Notes: generated from the letters alone by a model not told the origin. A stretch of DNA of 8,026 nt from Betaproteobacteria bacterium SG8_40 (GCA_001304425.1 LJTS01000116.1:1-8026), one strand, 5' to 3'; shown: positions 1 through 7,291, counted from the stretch's first letter. Made by a program: numbers and translations.

Positions 1-2
1 CG

Positions 3-782
3 CAAGGATCGGCGAATGCGCAAGTCACGCGATTGCTGCAACAGGTGGAACGCTGGCTCGGCAACCGCTCCCTGGCTTACGGCACGGCGGCATTTTCGAC
101 GGCGACTTTCCTGCTGGCATTGCTGACGAGCTTCATGAGTCAAGCGCCGCAGGAACAGCAGCAGGTGCGCACTGCATCGAGGCCAGGAAATCTGGCCAGC
201 GCCCCCAACGGCAAGGCCGGACCGGTTGCGAAAGGCAAATCGTCTCCGGCCTCGGATGACGGCGCAAACGAGCAGCGGGAAAGCGGCACCGGCGAGAACC
301 AGGCTGCAGCAGCGGCTGAAGAACAAACCTCGCCTGCGCCCGAAAGGAAAAAGAAGAAACTGAGACTGCCGTTTTTCGGTTCCGGCCCGGACGATGAGTC
401 CGTAGCGGCTGCGCCAGAGCAGGAACCGGGGGCGGCATCGCAAGAACAGCCAGGCCCCGATAAGCCCGCGCTGGAAATGGCCGACAAACACGTCGTCGCG
501 ATACAACCTTCCCGCCCCGAGATACTGGCTTCTGCGTGGCCTGACGCGAACCGCCCCGAATCCGAAATCACCGAAAGCGCCACCGTGTCATTGGCAATCA
601 GTCCGTGGGGAGAGGTCTACGTTGACGGAAAGCACATCGGCGTCAGCCCGCCGGTCAACGAGGTTCAGGTTACGCCGGGCCAGCGGGTTATCGAAATCCG
701 CAACGGCAGCTTCCCGCCCTACACCCAGCGCGTCGAACTCAAGGCGCGGCAGAAAATCAAACTCAGGTACAAGTTCAATTGA
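3..782 (+). CDS. PEGA-domain membrane protein, 5' end outside window
   Basis: The frame is open from the left edge (codon phase from base 3) to a TGA at 780-782. The first possible start inside is a TTG at 33, but coding-like sequence precedes it, so the gene very likely begins upstream. Numbering from that TTG, there is one hydrophobic helix at about residues 13-35, then a long low-complexity linker rich in Ala, Pro, Gln and Glu with a basic patch (KKKKLRLPFF). A C-terminal beta-rich module (about 185-249; bases 585-779) has the PEGA pattern: 'GEVYVDGKHIGVSP', a central PG, and alternating strands. PEGA domains are usually extracytoplasmic and often sit at the C-terminus of Ser/Thr kinases or cell-envelope proteins. 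By inference the missing N-terminus could be a kinase, an FHA or another cytoplasmic domain. It overlaps the next gene by 4 bases, implying coupled expression with the lipoprotein and kinase. Confidence 0.75.
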   Translation, partial: QGSANAQVTRLLQQVERWLGNRSLAYGTAAFSTATFLLALLTSFMSQAPQEQQQVRTASRPGNLASAPNGKAGPVAKGKSSPASDDGANEQRESGTGENQAAAAAEEQTSPAPERKKKKLRLPFFGSGPDDESVAAAPEQEPGAASQEQPGPDKPALEMADKHVVAIQPSRPEILASAWPDANRPESEITESATVSLAISPWGEVYVDGKHIGVSPPVNEVQVTPGQRVIEIRNGSFPPYTQRVELKARQKIKLRYKFN

Positions 783-1177
783 AAGCGGCACCGATACACA
801 AACTTCTGCTGGTCGTACTGCTCGCGCTTGTAATCAGCGCATGCGCGAACCTGGAAACGTCCAGTTACAGACGCCTGTCCGGCGAGCCCTATCTGTGGCA
901 GGGAATCGCCTTCTATGAGGAAGGCAACTACCGCGCGGCATCCAGGCGTTTGCTGTTCGCGCTCGAGGAAGGATTGACCATCCCCGATCGCGTGCAGGCG
1001 CACAAGTATCTCGCCTTCATTGCCTGTGTATCCGGCCGCCAGCTGACCTGTCGTGAAGAATTTTCCATCGCCCTCAAACTCGACCCGAAATTTGAACTGG
1101 ACGAGGCTGAGTCGGGGCACCCGATCTGGGGGCCGGTATTCCGCAGCGCCAAGGCTGCCAACCCCGGCCGAACCTGA
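779..1177 (+). CDS. TPR-like lipoprotein, TssQ-family-like
   Basis: This is a 132-residue protein with a lipoprotein signal peptide: Lys2 and His7-Lys8, a Leu/Val-rich core, then a lipobox 'ISAC' with Cys22 as the lipidated residue. The residue after Cys is Ala, not Asp, so outer-membrane sorting is expected. The mature part has two helical TPR-like repeats (about residues 35-100: 'GIAFYEEGNYRAASRRLLFA' and 'AHKYLAFIACVSGRQLTCRE'). It ends with 'FELDEAESGHPIWGPVFR', which matches my memory of the TssQ family of T6SS-associated lipoproteins, also met beside Ser/Thr kinases. No T6SS structural gene is in view, so a T6SS role is not shown. The TTG start at 779 is the only one giving a full signal peptide. 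It overlaps the upstream TGA (TTGA), with only a weak AGG at 766-768 as Shine-Dalgarno. The kinase starts 16 bases after the stop. Confidence 0.8.
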   Translation: MKAAPIHKLLLVVLLALVISACANLETSSYRRLSGEPYLWQGIAFYEEGNYRAASRRLLFALEEGLTIPDRVQAHKYLAFIACVSGRQLTCREEFSIALKLDPKFELDEAESGHPIWGPVFRSAKAANPGRT

Positions 1178-1193
1178 GAACACGACAGCCGCC

Positions 1194-2507
1194 ATGGAAA
1201 AACTTGGCCGTTACGAAATCGTTGCAGAACTCGGGCAGGGCGCCATGGGTACCGTCTACAAGGCGCGCGACCCGCTGCTCGATCGCATCGTCGCGATCAA
1301 GACGATCAGCCTCAACCTCCCACGGGACGAAGCGGCGGAATTCGAAGCACGCTTTTACCAGGAAGCCAAGGCCGCGGGGCAACTCTCGCATCCGAATATC
1401 GTCACGATTTACGACATCGGAAAATGCGAAGACCTCGCCTACATGGCGATGGAATACCTCGAAGGACAGGAGTTGCGAAGCATCCTTGGCGCCGAGTCGA
1501 TGATTCCCATCGACAGAGCGTTGCTTATCGCCGCACAAGTGGCGGACGCACTGCAATTCGCTCATGAGCGGCAGGTCGTGCACCGGGACATCAAACCGGC
1601 AAACGTCATGGTCCTGAATGACGGTTTGATCAAGATCACGGATTTCGGAATTGCGCGCATGCGCAACAACGAAGTCAAGACGATGACCGGCATGATACTC
1701 GGCTCGCCGAAATACATGTCTCCCGAGCAGGTCGCAGGCAAGCGCGCGGACCATCGCTCCGATCTGTTCTCGCTGGGTGTTGTCGTCTACGAGATGCTGA
1801 CCGGAACCTCGCCGTTCGTGGCAGACAACATCCACGGAGTCATGTACCAGACGCTGAATTTCACGCCGCCCGCTCCAAAAACGCTCAACCCCGATTTGCC
1901 TGAAGTGCTCAACTACATCGTTGCCAAGGTGCTGGCAAAGAACGCAGAGGACCGTTACCAGTCGGCAAGAGACCTGGAAAACGACTTGCGCCAGGCACGT
2001 GCCGACTATCTGGAAGGCGCAACGCAGTCGACATCGCCCGGCGCACTTCCGGATCCGGCAAGACCTTTCGTGGCGCCGCCGGCTCCCTTGACGCGTGAAG
2101 AGGACGTCGACGCGGCCGGCGGCAAGCCCGTCGAGGAGGAAGCCGGCAATGCGCTGTCCGACCATGATTTCAACAACACCGACGACACGACAAACCCGCA
2201 AATCCGCATCTCCAGTTCATTCGACTCTACCGAAGCGACCGGCCGCATGGCCGCCTTCAGCGGCATGGAACACGAGTTCGACGCGTCGAGTGATTCGCAG
2301 AAGATCGAGCGCCTGAAAGCACTCTCGCTGGCGAAGCAACAAACAAATGAACCGCCGGCGATATCGGCGAGCACGACCTGGGGCAATCGCACCGCTGCGG
2401 AGCGCATGAGCGGGGCGCCAATCGAACTGGACCCGAAATTACGCCTGATCTGGATCGGCAGCGTCTTCTTGCTGCTGGCCGCGATGCTGTTGCTGATCTT
2501 CAGCTAG
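1194..2507 (+). CDS. Tail-anchored Hanks-type Ser/Thr protein kinase
   Basis: This is a 437-residue protein kinase transferring ATP phosphate to Ser/Thr of partner proteins. All catalytic motifs are present: Gly loop 'GQGAMGTVYKA' (14-24), Lys36 in VAIK, alpha-C Glu57, 'HRDIKPANV' with Asp132 and Asn137, DFG at 150-152, and SPE at 176-178 in the APE position. The activation loop 'KTMTGMILGSP' carries Thr163 and Thr165, where bacterial kinases of this type usually autophosphorylate. The kinase domain ends near residue 275. A polar, Ser/Thr/Asp/Glu-rich linker follows to about 415, then a single hydrophobic helix (about 418-436) that ends the protein, so it has essentially no outside domain. 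The frame is open from 1053, but ATG 1194 gives the usual 'GRYEIVAELGQG' beginning and avoids overlap with the lipoprotein. The Shine-Dalgarno is weak. Context suggests it works with the PEGA protein and lipoprotein as signal inputs (inference). Substrates are unknown. Confidence 0.95.
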   Translation: MEKLGRYEIVAELGQGAMGTVYKARDPLLDRIVAIKTISLNLPRDEAAEFEARFYQEAKAAGQLSHPNIVTIYDIGKCEDLAYMAMEYLEGQELRSILGAESMIPIDRALLIAAQVADALQFAHERQVVHRDIKPANVMVLNDGLIKITDFGIARMRNNEVKTMTGMILGSPKYMSPEQVAGKRADHRSDLFSLGVVVYEMLTGTSPFVADNIHGVMYQTLNFTPPAPKTLNPDLPEVLNYIVAKVLAKNAEDRYQSARDLENDLRQARADYLEGATQSTSPGALPDPARPFVAPPAPLTREEDVDAAGGKPVEEEAGNALSDHDFNNTDDTTNPQIRISSSFDSTEATGRMAAFSGMEHEFDASSDSQKIERLKALSLAKQQTNEPPAISASTTWGNRTAAERMSGAPIELDPKLRLIWIGSVFLLLAAMLLLIFS

Positions 2508-2573
2508 GCCGATCGACGACGGTGCGAAGCCGGCCGTACCGATCAGGGCAAGAGTCAGGACCTGGACGCCGGG

Positions 2574-3941
2574 CTAGCGGCGCGCAGCCTCACTGACATA
2601 ATCGATCGCCTGATCGACCCGGTCCACCGCGACGACTTCCATTCCAGCGATCGGTGTTTTCGGTGCATTTGCCGCGGGGACGATGGCAATCCTGAAACCG
2701 AGTTTGGCTGCTTCCTTGAGCCGCTCCTGGCCGCGCTGGACCGGCCGCACCTCCCCCGCCAGGCCGACCTCGCCAAAAGCCACCATTTTCTCCGGTAACG
2801 GTTTTGCCTTCAGGGACGAAACAATCGCCAGCAACACTGGCAGGTCGGCCGCCGGTTCGTTGATCCTCACACCGCCCACCGCATTGACAAAGACGTCCTG
2901 GTCGAATAGCGCAACGCCGGCGTGACGATGCACGACTGCGAGCAGCATCGCCAGTCGATTCTGTTCCAGCCCCACCGTCAGGCGGCGTGGATTCGGCGCG
3001 TGCGTCGAGTCGACCAGCGCCTGTAACTCCACCAGCAACGGACGCGTGCCCTCTTGCGTGACCATCACGCAGGACCCGGAAACCTGACCGTCGTGGCGAG
3101 ACAGAAATAATGCTGACGGATTGGAAACGCCGCGCAATCCCCGGTCGGTCATGGCAAAAACACCGAGTTCATTGACCGCGCCAAAACGATTCTTGATCGC
3201 CCTGACCAATCGGAAGCTCGAATGCGTGTCGCCCTCGAAGTACAGGACGGCATCGACCATGTGTTCGAGCACGCGCGGACCGGCGATCGCGCCCTCCTTG
3301 GTGACATGCCCGACCAACAGCAGCGCGCAACGGCTGGTTTTCGCGAAGCGCGTCAATTGGGCTGCGCATTCACGCACCTGGGCGACGCTACCGGGCGCAG
3401 ATTGCAGCGACTCGGAATATACCGTCTGGATAGAGTCGATCACGGCCACGTCGGGTTTTTCCGCATTCAGAACGCCGAATATGCGTTCCATCTGGATCTC
3501 CGCGAGCATCCCCAGCCGGTCCGAATCGATTTGCAGGCGGCGCGCCCGCAATGCCACCTGTTGCGCCGATTCCTCGCCGCTGACGTACAGGACCTTGCAT
3601 CGTTCACTCATGCGCGTCAGTGCTTGCAGCAACAGCGTCGACTTGCCGATACCCGGGTCGCCGCCAATCAGCACCACCGCTCCTCGCACGAGACCGCCGC
3701 CGAGCACACGATCCAGTTCACCGATATCCGTGGCGAGCCGCGGTGCCTCACTGGCGTCGACGTCCCCAAGGCGCGTCAACTGACTGGAGTCCGCCAGCGG
3801 CTGATAGCGCGATGCAGACGGTTTCTCCGCGATCGTCTCCGTCAACGTATTCCAGGCACTGCAATGTGGGCACTGCCCTTGCCATTTCAGCGTCTGGCCA
3901 CCGCACTCGGTGCACGCGAACACCGTCTTGGCTTTGGCCAT
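2574..3941 (-). CDS. radA: DNA repair protein RadA (Sms)
   Basis: This is a full-length (455 residues) RadA, a RecA-like DNA-dependent ATPase that helps branch migration and processing of recombination intermediates in the cytoplasm. Domains in order: a four-Cys zinc finger (Cys10, Cys13, Cys24, Cys27); a RecA-type ATPase core with Walker A 'GGDPGIGKST' (93-102) and Walker B ending in Asp169 ('VAVIDS'); the RadA signature KNRFG at 250-254; and a C-terminal Lon-protease-like domain ('PRRLTVGLEQNRLAMLLAVV') which in this family is a DNA-binding scaffold, not a protease. The ATG at 3941 begins 'MAKAKTVFACTECG', the normal start. It is the last gene of the minus-strand cluster, 58 bases after the alr stop, and no strong Shine-Dalgarno is visible. 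It converges with the kinase gene across 66 bases. Confidence 0.98.
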   Translation of the reverse strand: MAKAKTVFACTECGGQTLKWQGQCPHCSAWNTLTETIAEKPSASRYQPLADSSQLTRLGDVDASEAPRLATDIGELDRVLGGGLVRGAVVLIGGDPGIGKSTLLLQALTRMSERCKVLYVSGEESAQQVALRARRLQIDSDRLGMLAEIQMERIFGVLNAEKPDVAVIDSIQTVYSESLQSAPGSVAQVRECAAQLTRFAKTSRCALLLVGHVTKEGAIAGPRVLEHMVDAVLYFEGDTHSSFRLVRAIKNRFGAVNELGVFAMTDRGLRGVSNPSALFLSRHDGQVSGSCVMVTQEGTRPLLVELQALVDSTHAPNPRRLTVGLEQNRLAMLLAVVHRHAGVALFDQDVFVNAVGGVRINEPAADLPVLLAIVSSLKAKPLPEKMVAFGEVGLAGEVRPVQRGQERLKEAAKLGFRIAIVPAANAPKTPIAGMEVVAVDRVDQAIDYVSEAARR

Positions 3942-3999
3942 CTCAGGTAACGACCGGGGAAATTGGAAGGATCATCGATGACATTCCCGGCGAGTCCGT

Positions 4000-5076
4000 C
4001 TACCCATCATCTCGAACCCGGAACGGCACCCGCGGTGTCACGCGGGTTAGCAGTTCGTAGCTCACCGTGCCCGCCGCCCCGGCCACCTGCTCGACAGGCA
4101 AACCCTCGCCCCACAGCGTGATTTCCGAGTCAACTCCGGCACGCGGCACCGGCGCGAGATCGACGACCAGCGTGTCCATTGAAACACGGCCTACGGTCTG
4201 CACACGCTCGCCCGAGACCAGTGCGGGCGTCCCGCTGGGGGCGTGCCGCGGATAACCGTCGCCATAACCCGCGGCGACAATGCCGATGCGCATCGCCCGG
4301 TCGGCAACATAGGTGCATCCATATCCAACGCTGTCGCCGGGGGCAAGCGTCTGCACTGCAATGATGCGCGAACGCAAGGTCATCACCGGACGAATGCCCA
4401 GTCGTTGCGCTGTGACGTCTTCGAACGGTGAGGCGCCGTACAACATGATGCCGGGCCTGACCCACGCACCATGGGACTGGGGATAGCGCAATAGCGCAGC
4501 AGAATTTGCCGCACAAATCTTCAGATCCAATGAATCAGTCAATTGCAGCAATGGCCGCATCTGCCAGTCGACGCCACGCGCGCCGTCCGCGTCCGCGAAA
4601 TGCGTCATCGCCATGACTTGCCGGACGTTCCCGCAGGTGCGCAGGTCGGCAACGACTTCGGCGGCATCGCCAACCCTGAACCCAAGCCGGTTCATGCCGG
4701 TGTTGATCTTCACGAACACGTCGATCGGCTGAGGCAATGTCGCCGCCAATAGCATGTCAAATTGCGAACGCTCGTGGACAACGGCGCTCAACCGGTGCGT
4801 GGAAATGTCAATGAGTTCCTGTTCGTCAAAGAAACCCTCGAGCAACAATATCGGCTTGCTCGGGGCATCGGCGCGAACGCGTAGCGCGGCATCCAGTTCC
4901 ACCACGGCAAAACCGTCCGCCATCTCCAGCGCCGGCAGGACACGTTCCAGGCCGTGGCCGTAGGCATCTGCCTTTACCACGGCGAAAACGCCTGAAGCAC
5001 CGGCATGGCGCCGCGCGACTGCGACATTGTTGCGCAAGGCTTGCAGGTCGATGATCGCTTCAATCGGTCTTGGCAT
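4000..5076 (-). CDS. alr: Alanine racemase (PLP-dependent)
   Basis: This 358-residue enzyme interconverts L- and D-alanine, supplying D-Ala for peptidoglycan. It has the N-terminal PLP barrel, with the Schiff-base lysine Lys35 in 'AVVKADAYGHG'. Lys123 in 'VFVKINTGMNRLGF' sits at the usual carbamylated-Lys position, with Arg130 behind it. His159 and Arg207 match PLP-contacting positions. Tyr252 in 'SVGYGCTY' is the second catalytic base, contributed by the C-terminal beta domain. All key residues are present, so it should be active. ATG 5076 gives the standard 'MPRPIEAIIDLQAL' start. A TTG at 5154 would add 26 residues unlike the family and is rejected. No Shine-Dalgarno is evident; an inverted repeat directly abuts the start codon. 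Whether this is the biosynthetic (Alr) or catabolic (DadX) form cannot be decided by sequence alone, but the absence of dadA and the radA neighbour favour Alr. Confidence 0.97.
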   Translation of the reverse strand: MPRPIEAIIDLQALRNNVAVARRHAGASGVFAVVKADAYGHGLERVLPALEMADGFAVVELDAALRVRADAPSKPILLLEGFFDEQELIDISTHRLSAVVHERSQFDMLLAATLPQPIDVFVKINTGMNRLGFRVGDAAEVVADLRTCGNVRQVMAMTHFADADGARGVDWQMRPLLQLTDSLDLKICAANSAALLRYPQSHGAWVRPGIMLYGASPFEDVTAQRLGIRPVMTLRSRIIAVQTLAPGDSVGYGCTYVADRAMRIGIVAAGYGDGYPRHAPSGTPALVSGERVQTVGRVSMDTLVVDLAPVPRAGVDSEITLWGEGLPVEQVAGAAGTVSYELLTRVTPRVPFRVRDDG

Positions 5077-5092
5077 TCGAATCCGTATTCGA
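5077..5092 (-). repeat. Inverted repeat abutting the alr start codon
   Basis: On the minus strand the 16 bases immediately before the alr ATG read TCGAAT-ACGG-ATTCGA: a perfect 6-base stem with a 4-base loop. It occupies the region where a ribosome binding site would lie. It could be a small mRNA hairpin modulating alr translation or a chance inverted repeat; function is not shown. Confidence 0.4.
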
Positions 5093-5154
5093 TACTGGTT
5101 GATGCAGCCGCAAGCAGTCCGCGTTGGCGGCAACCAGCGCCGGCAGAGCGGCAA

Positions 5155-6036
5155 TCACCCCTGCCCGTCCTCGCCTTGCAGCAGCCCCGACATGGTATCG
5201 ACCGCAAAACACAGATCTTCCCAGGCTTTGGACTTGTCGCTCATGTTGCGCAGCAGATACGCCGGATGATAGGTCACGATAAGCGGAATCGCTCGGTACT
5301 CGTGCACCGTACCACGCATGCTGCCCAGCGTAGCGTCGAGCCCCAGCAACCGGTGTGCTGCTGCTTTGCCAAGCGCAATGATCAGGCGCGGCTGAAGCAA
5401 TTCGATCTGACGGTCCAGAAACGGCGCGCAGGTTTCTGCTTCCTCAGGAGATGGCGTGCGGTTACCGGGCGGCCGGCATTTAACCACGTTGGCAATGTAA
5501 ACATTGGCGCCCCGTTGCAGGCCAATTGCGCCAAGCATGTTATCCAGCAGTTTGCCCGCAGGCCCGACAAAGGGTTCGCCGCGTGCGTCCTCTTCCGCGC
5601 CGGGCCCCTCCCCGACGATCAGCCAGTCCGCCCGCTCATCCCCCACGCCGAGCACTGCCTGCTTGCGTCTTTGGTGCAGATCGCAGGCAGTACACGCGGC
5701 GACGGCCTCGCGCAGTGCGGCCCAATCCATGCCGGCGACCGAGGCGCTGTCTACCGATGCGCTCGCCCTGCCGCCGGCACCGTCCCCGGCGGCCCTGGTC
5801 ATCCGGGGTTCGACCGGAGCTGCATCATTCGAACCGATACCGATTGCGCTCGCGGCACGCAGGTCATCGCCGGCCGAACGTCTTGCTTGCGGATCAATCG
5901 AGGCCGCTTCCGCTTCGCAGCCGGATTGCTCTTCCTGCGGGGAGACGCGGTCCGGTTGCGGCTGCTCGAGCCGCCGCCGATCCAGCCACAAGGGCGTCAA
6001 TCCCAGTTCTGCAAGAACCTGCTCTCGTCTGTTCAC
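5155..6036 (-). CDS. Family 4 (Fe-S) uracil-DNA glycosylase
   Basis: This is a 293-residue protein that removes uracil from DNA (from cytosine deamination or dUTP misincorporation), starting base excision repair. The catalytic domain spans about 104-293. It shows motif 'GEGPGAEEDARGEPFVGPAG' (142-161), 'NVVKCRPPGNRTP' (183-195) and the C-terminal 'YHPAYLL' (256-262). The four Fe-S cysteines are Cys115, Cys118, Cys187 and Cys203; these gaps match the family 4 pattern I know from the Thermotoga enzyme. Residues about 20-103 are a low-complexity Ala/Gly/Arg/Asp-rich extension of unknown role, not needed for the fold. The start is GTG 6036, overlapping the rimI TGA by 4 bases (GTGA), which implies translational coupling. 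It ends 78 bases before alr. Older annotations call this family 'phage SPO1 DNA polymerase-related protein'. Confidence 0.95.
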   Translation of the reverse strand: MNRREQVLAELGLTPLWLDRRRLEQPQPDRVSPQEEQSGCEAEAASIDPQARRSAGDDLRAASAIGIGSNDAAPVEPRMTRAAGDGAGGRASASVDSASVAGMDWAALREAVAACTACDLHQRRKQAVLGVGDERADWLIVGEGPGAEEDARGEPFVGPAGKLLDNMLGAIGLQRGANVYIANVVKCRPPGNRTPSPEEAETCAPFLDRQIELLQPRLIIALGKAAAHRLLGLDATLGSMRGTVHEYRAIPLIVTYHPAYLLRNMSDKSKAWEDLCFAVDTMSGLLQGEDGQG

Positions 6037-6494
6037 AGATCAAGCCCCATCAGAATCGCGTCTTCCCTGCCATGAACCGCCGGATAATAACCGGGGCGCA
6101 CAGCCATCCGCCGGAAACCCATCGACGCGTACAGACCGCGTCCGCCCTCGTTGGACTGACGCACTTCGAGCAGCATTTGCAAAGCGCCTGCGTGCCGCGA
6201 CTGGTCGATAAATCGCAATAGCAATGTGCGCCCGTAACCCCTGCGCTGCCAGGGCCGGGCGACGCTGATATTGAGCACGTGCGCTTCCCCGGCAGCGATA
6301 ACCAGCACCCCGTAGGCGACGACTTCACCGCCGACCTCCATGACCTCACAGCAATAACCGGCCTTGATCGAATCAAGAAAATTACCGCGGGTCCACGGGT
6401 GCGTGTAAATCGACGATTCAATCGCCATTACCCGACCCAGATCCGCTTCGGTCATGTCCCGGATGTGGGGCACGCTGTTTGCGAGCGCGCTCAC
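6033..6494 (-). CDS. rimI: Ribosomal-protein S18 N-alpha-acetyltransferase RimI
   Basis: This 153-residue GNAT-fold enzyme transfers acetyl from acetyl-CoA to protein N-termini; in E. coli the known target is ribosomal protein S18. The acetyl-CoA pyrophosphate loop is 'RPWQRRGYGRTLL' (80-92). Glu110 in 'LLEVRQSN' and Tyr122 in 'GLYASMGF' sit where the RimI catalytic base and acid are expected. 'ESSIYTHPWT' (26-35) and the end 'RPGYYP' are typical of RimI. The start is GTG 6494, which overlaps the tsaB TGA by 4 bases, and the stop overlaps the udg GTG in the same manner. Lying directly after tsaB is a very common arrangement in proteobacteria and supports the assignment over a generic acetyltransferase. 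Confidence 0.93.
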   Translation of the reverse strand: MSALANSVPHIRDMTEADLGRVMAIESSIYTHPWTRGNFLDSIKAGYCCEVMEVGGEVVAYGVLVIAAGEAHVLNISVARPWQRRGYGRTLLLRFIDQSRHAGALQMLLEVRQSNEGGRGLYASMGFRRMAVRPGYYPAVHGREDAILMGLDL

Positions 6495-7204
6495 TTCTGC
6501 TCTTCCATCGTCAACGCCACCTTGTTGCGTACGTAAACGGGCGCCGCTTCGCTGCTCGGGAAAACGCGGCCGGCCGACAGGTAGCGGGCCCCCAGCAAGG
6601 CAATCTCACGCGCATGGGACGTCACGCCCCGGCGGACTTCAGTTACCGTTCGCTTGCACGGCCCGGACATGATCTGCGGATAGCGGTCGAATCCGCTTCC
6701 GCATCCCAGCCAGCCACCGCCCGGCAATTCAGGTAAGGCATCCGGATCACACAAGCCCGGTGGCACGACCTCGACCCAATCCTCGCCATCGCGTTCGAAT
6801 GCCGCATGGTAAACCTGACCCATCCGTGCGTCCGTGCACACGACGACGCGCTTCGCGCCACTCGCTTCCGCCAGCGCTTCGAGCGAACCGACCGGAATGC
6901 AGGCACATTCGATTGCAAAGGCGAGCCCCTGCGCCACTCCGCAAGCGATGCGCAGGCCGGTAAACGAACCCGGTCCCGCGCCAAAAGCGATTGCATCCAG
7001 GTCCGCAGTTTCCAACTCAGCCTGCCGCAGAAGCGCATCAACCATCGGCAACAACATCTCCGAGTGCTTCTGGCCTGCCGGTTTGCCGCTGGTTCGAATG
7101 TCGCCGCCGACACTGAGCGCAACCGAGCAGTACTCGGTCGATGTTTCCAAAGCAAGAATTCTGGGCTGGTCGGTTGCGCGGTTCACCGGCACGATTCTAA
7201 CCAA
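6491..7204 (-). CDS. tsaB: tRNA t6A modification protein TsaB
   Basis: TsaB (YeaZ) is the non-catalytic partner of TsaD in making N6-threonylcarbamoyladenosine at position 37 of ANN-decoding tRNAs. The protein (up to 237 residues) has the ASKHA-fold N-terminus 'RILALETST' (15-23), the conserved 'KHSEMLLP' (46-53), and the family hallmark 'GAGPGSFTGLRI' (75-86). It ends with a 'PVYVRNKVA' tail typical of proteobacterial TsaB. The true start is unsure. TTG 7204 is the upstream limit because a TGA (7205-7207) directly precedes it in frame; GTG 7192 or GTG 7186 would give a start nearer the usual few residues before 'ILALETST'. None has a good Shine-Dalgarno. It is the first gene of the minus-strand cluster; its promoter should lie in the 7205-7757 gap, but I could not identify it. 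Confidence 0.95.
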   Translation of the reverse strand: MVRIVPVNRATDQPRILALETSTEYCSVALSVGGDIRTSGKPAGQKHSEMLLPMVDALLRQAELETADLDAIAFGAGPGSFTGLRIACGVAQGLAFAIECACIPVGSLEALAEASGAKRVVVCTDARMGQVYHAAFERDGEDWVEVVPPGLCDPDALPELPGGGWLGCGSGFDRYPQIMSGPCKRTVTEVRRGVTSHAREIALLGARYLSAGRVFPSSEAAPVYVRNKVALTMEEQK

Positions 7205-7285
7205 TCATTGCAGGACCGTTGCCCCGCGTGCAAGCTCCTTCGGCACGGTGTCGGAATCCACAGGGTATCGACCTCGGCGCGGAGG

Positions 7286-7291
7286 TATAAT
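7286..7291 (+). promoter_or_regulatory. Consensus -10 hexamer TATAAT
   Basis: A perfect sigma-70 -10 element stands out in GC-rich surroundings. No good -35 lies 16-18 bases upstream (the nearest TTGAC-like stretch, TCGACC at 7268, is only 12 bases away) and there is no extended TG motif. It would transcribe rightward into the candidate remnant and the SDR gene. A chance occurrence is possible. Confidence 0.25.

Noticed and set aside
1074..2201. Long minus-strand open frame (375 codons) opposite the kinase gene
   Set aside because: Antisense shadow of a gene with all kinase motifs; its translation is Arg/His/Cys-rich with no recognisable domain.
2508..2573. Possible bidirectional terminator between kinase and radA
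   Set aside because: Only short imperfect complementarities (such as CGGT/ACCG) and no T-run on either strand.
3222..3950. Plus-strand open frame (242 codons) opposite radA
   Set aside because: Shadow of the well-supported radA gene; His/Arg/Gln-rich, no domain.
5077..5154. Extended alr start at TTG 5154
   Set aside because: Adds 26 residues outside the usual alanine racemase N-terminus; ATG 5076 fits the family.
5005..6075. Plus-strand open frame (356 codons) opposite alr/udg
   Set aside because: Spans two confident genes on the other strand and shows only shadow-type composition.
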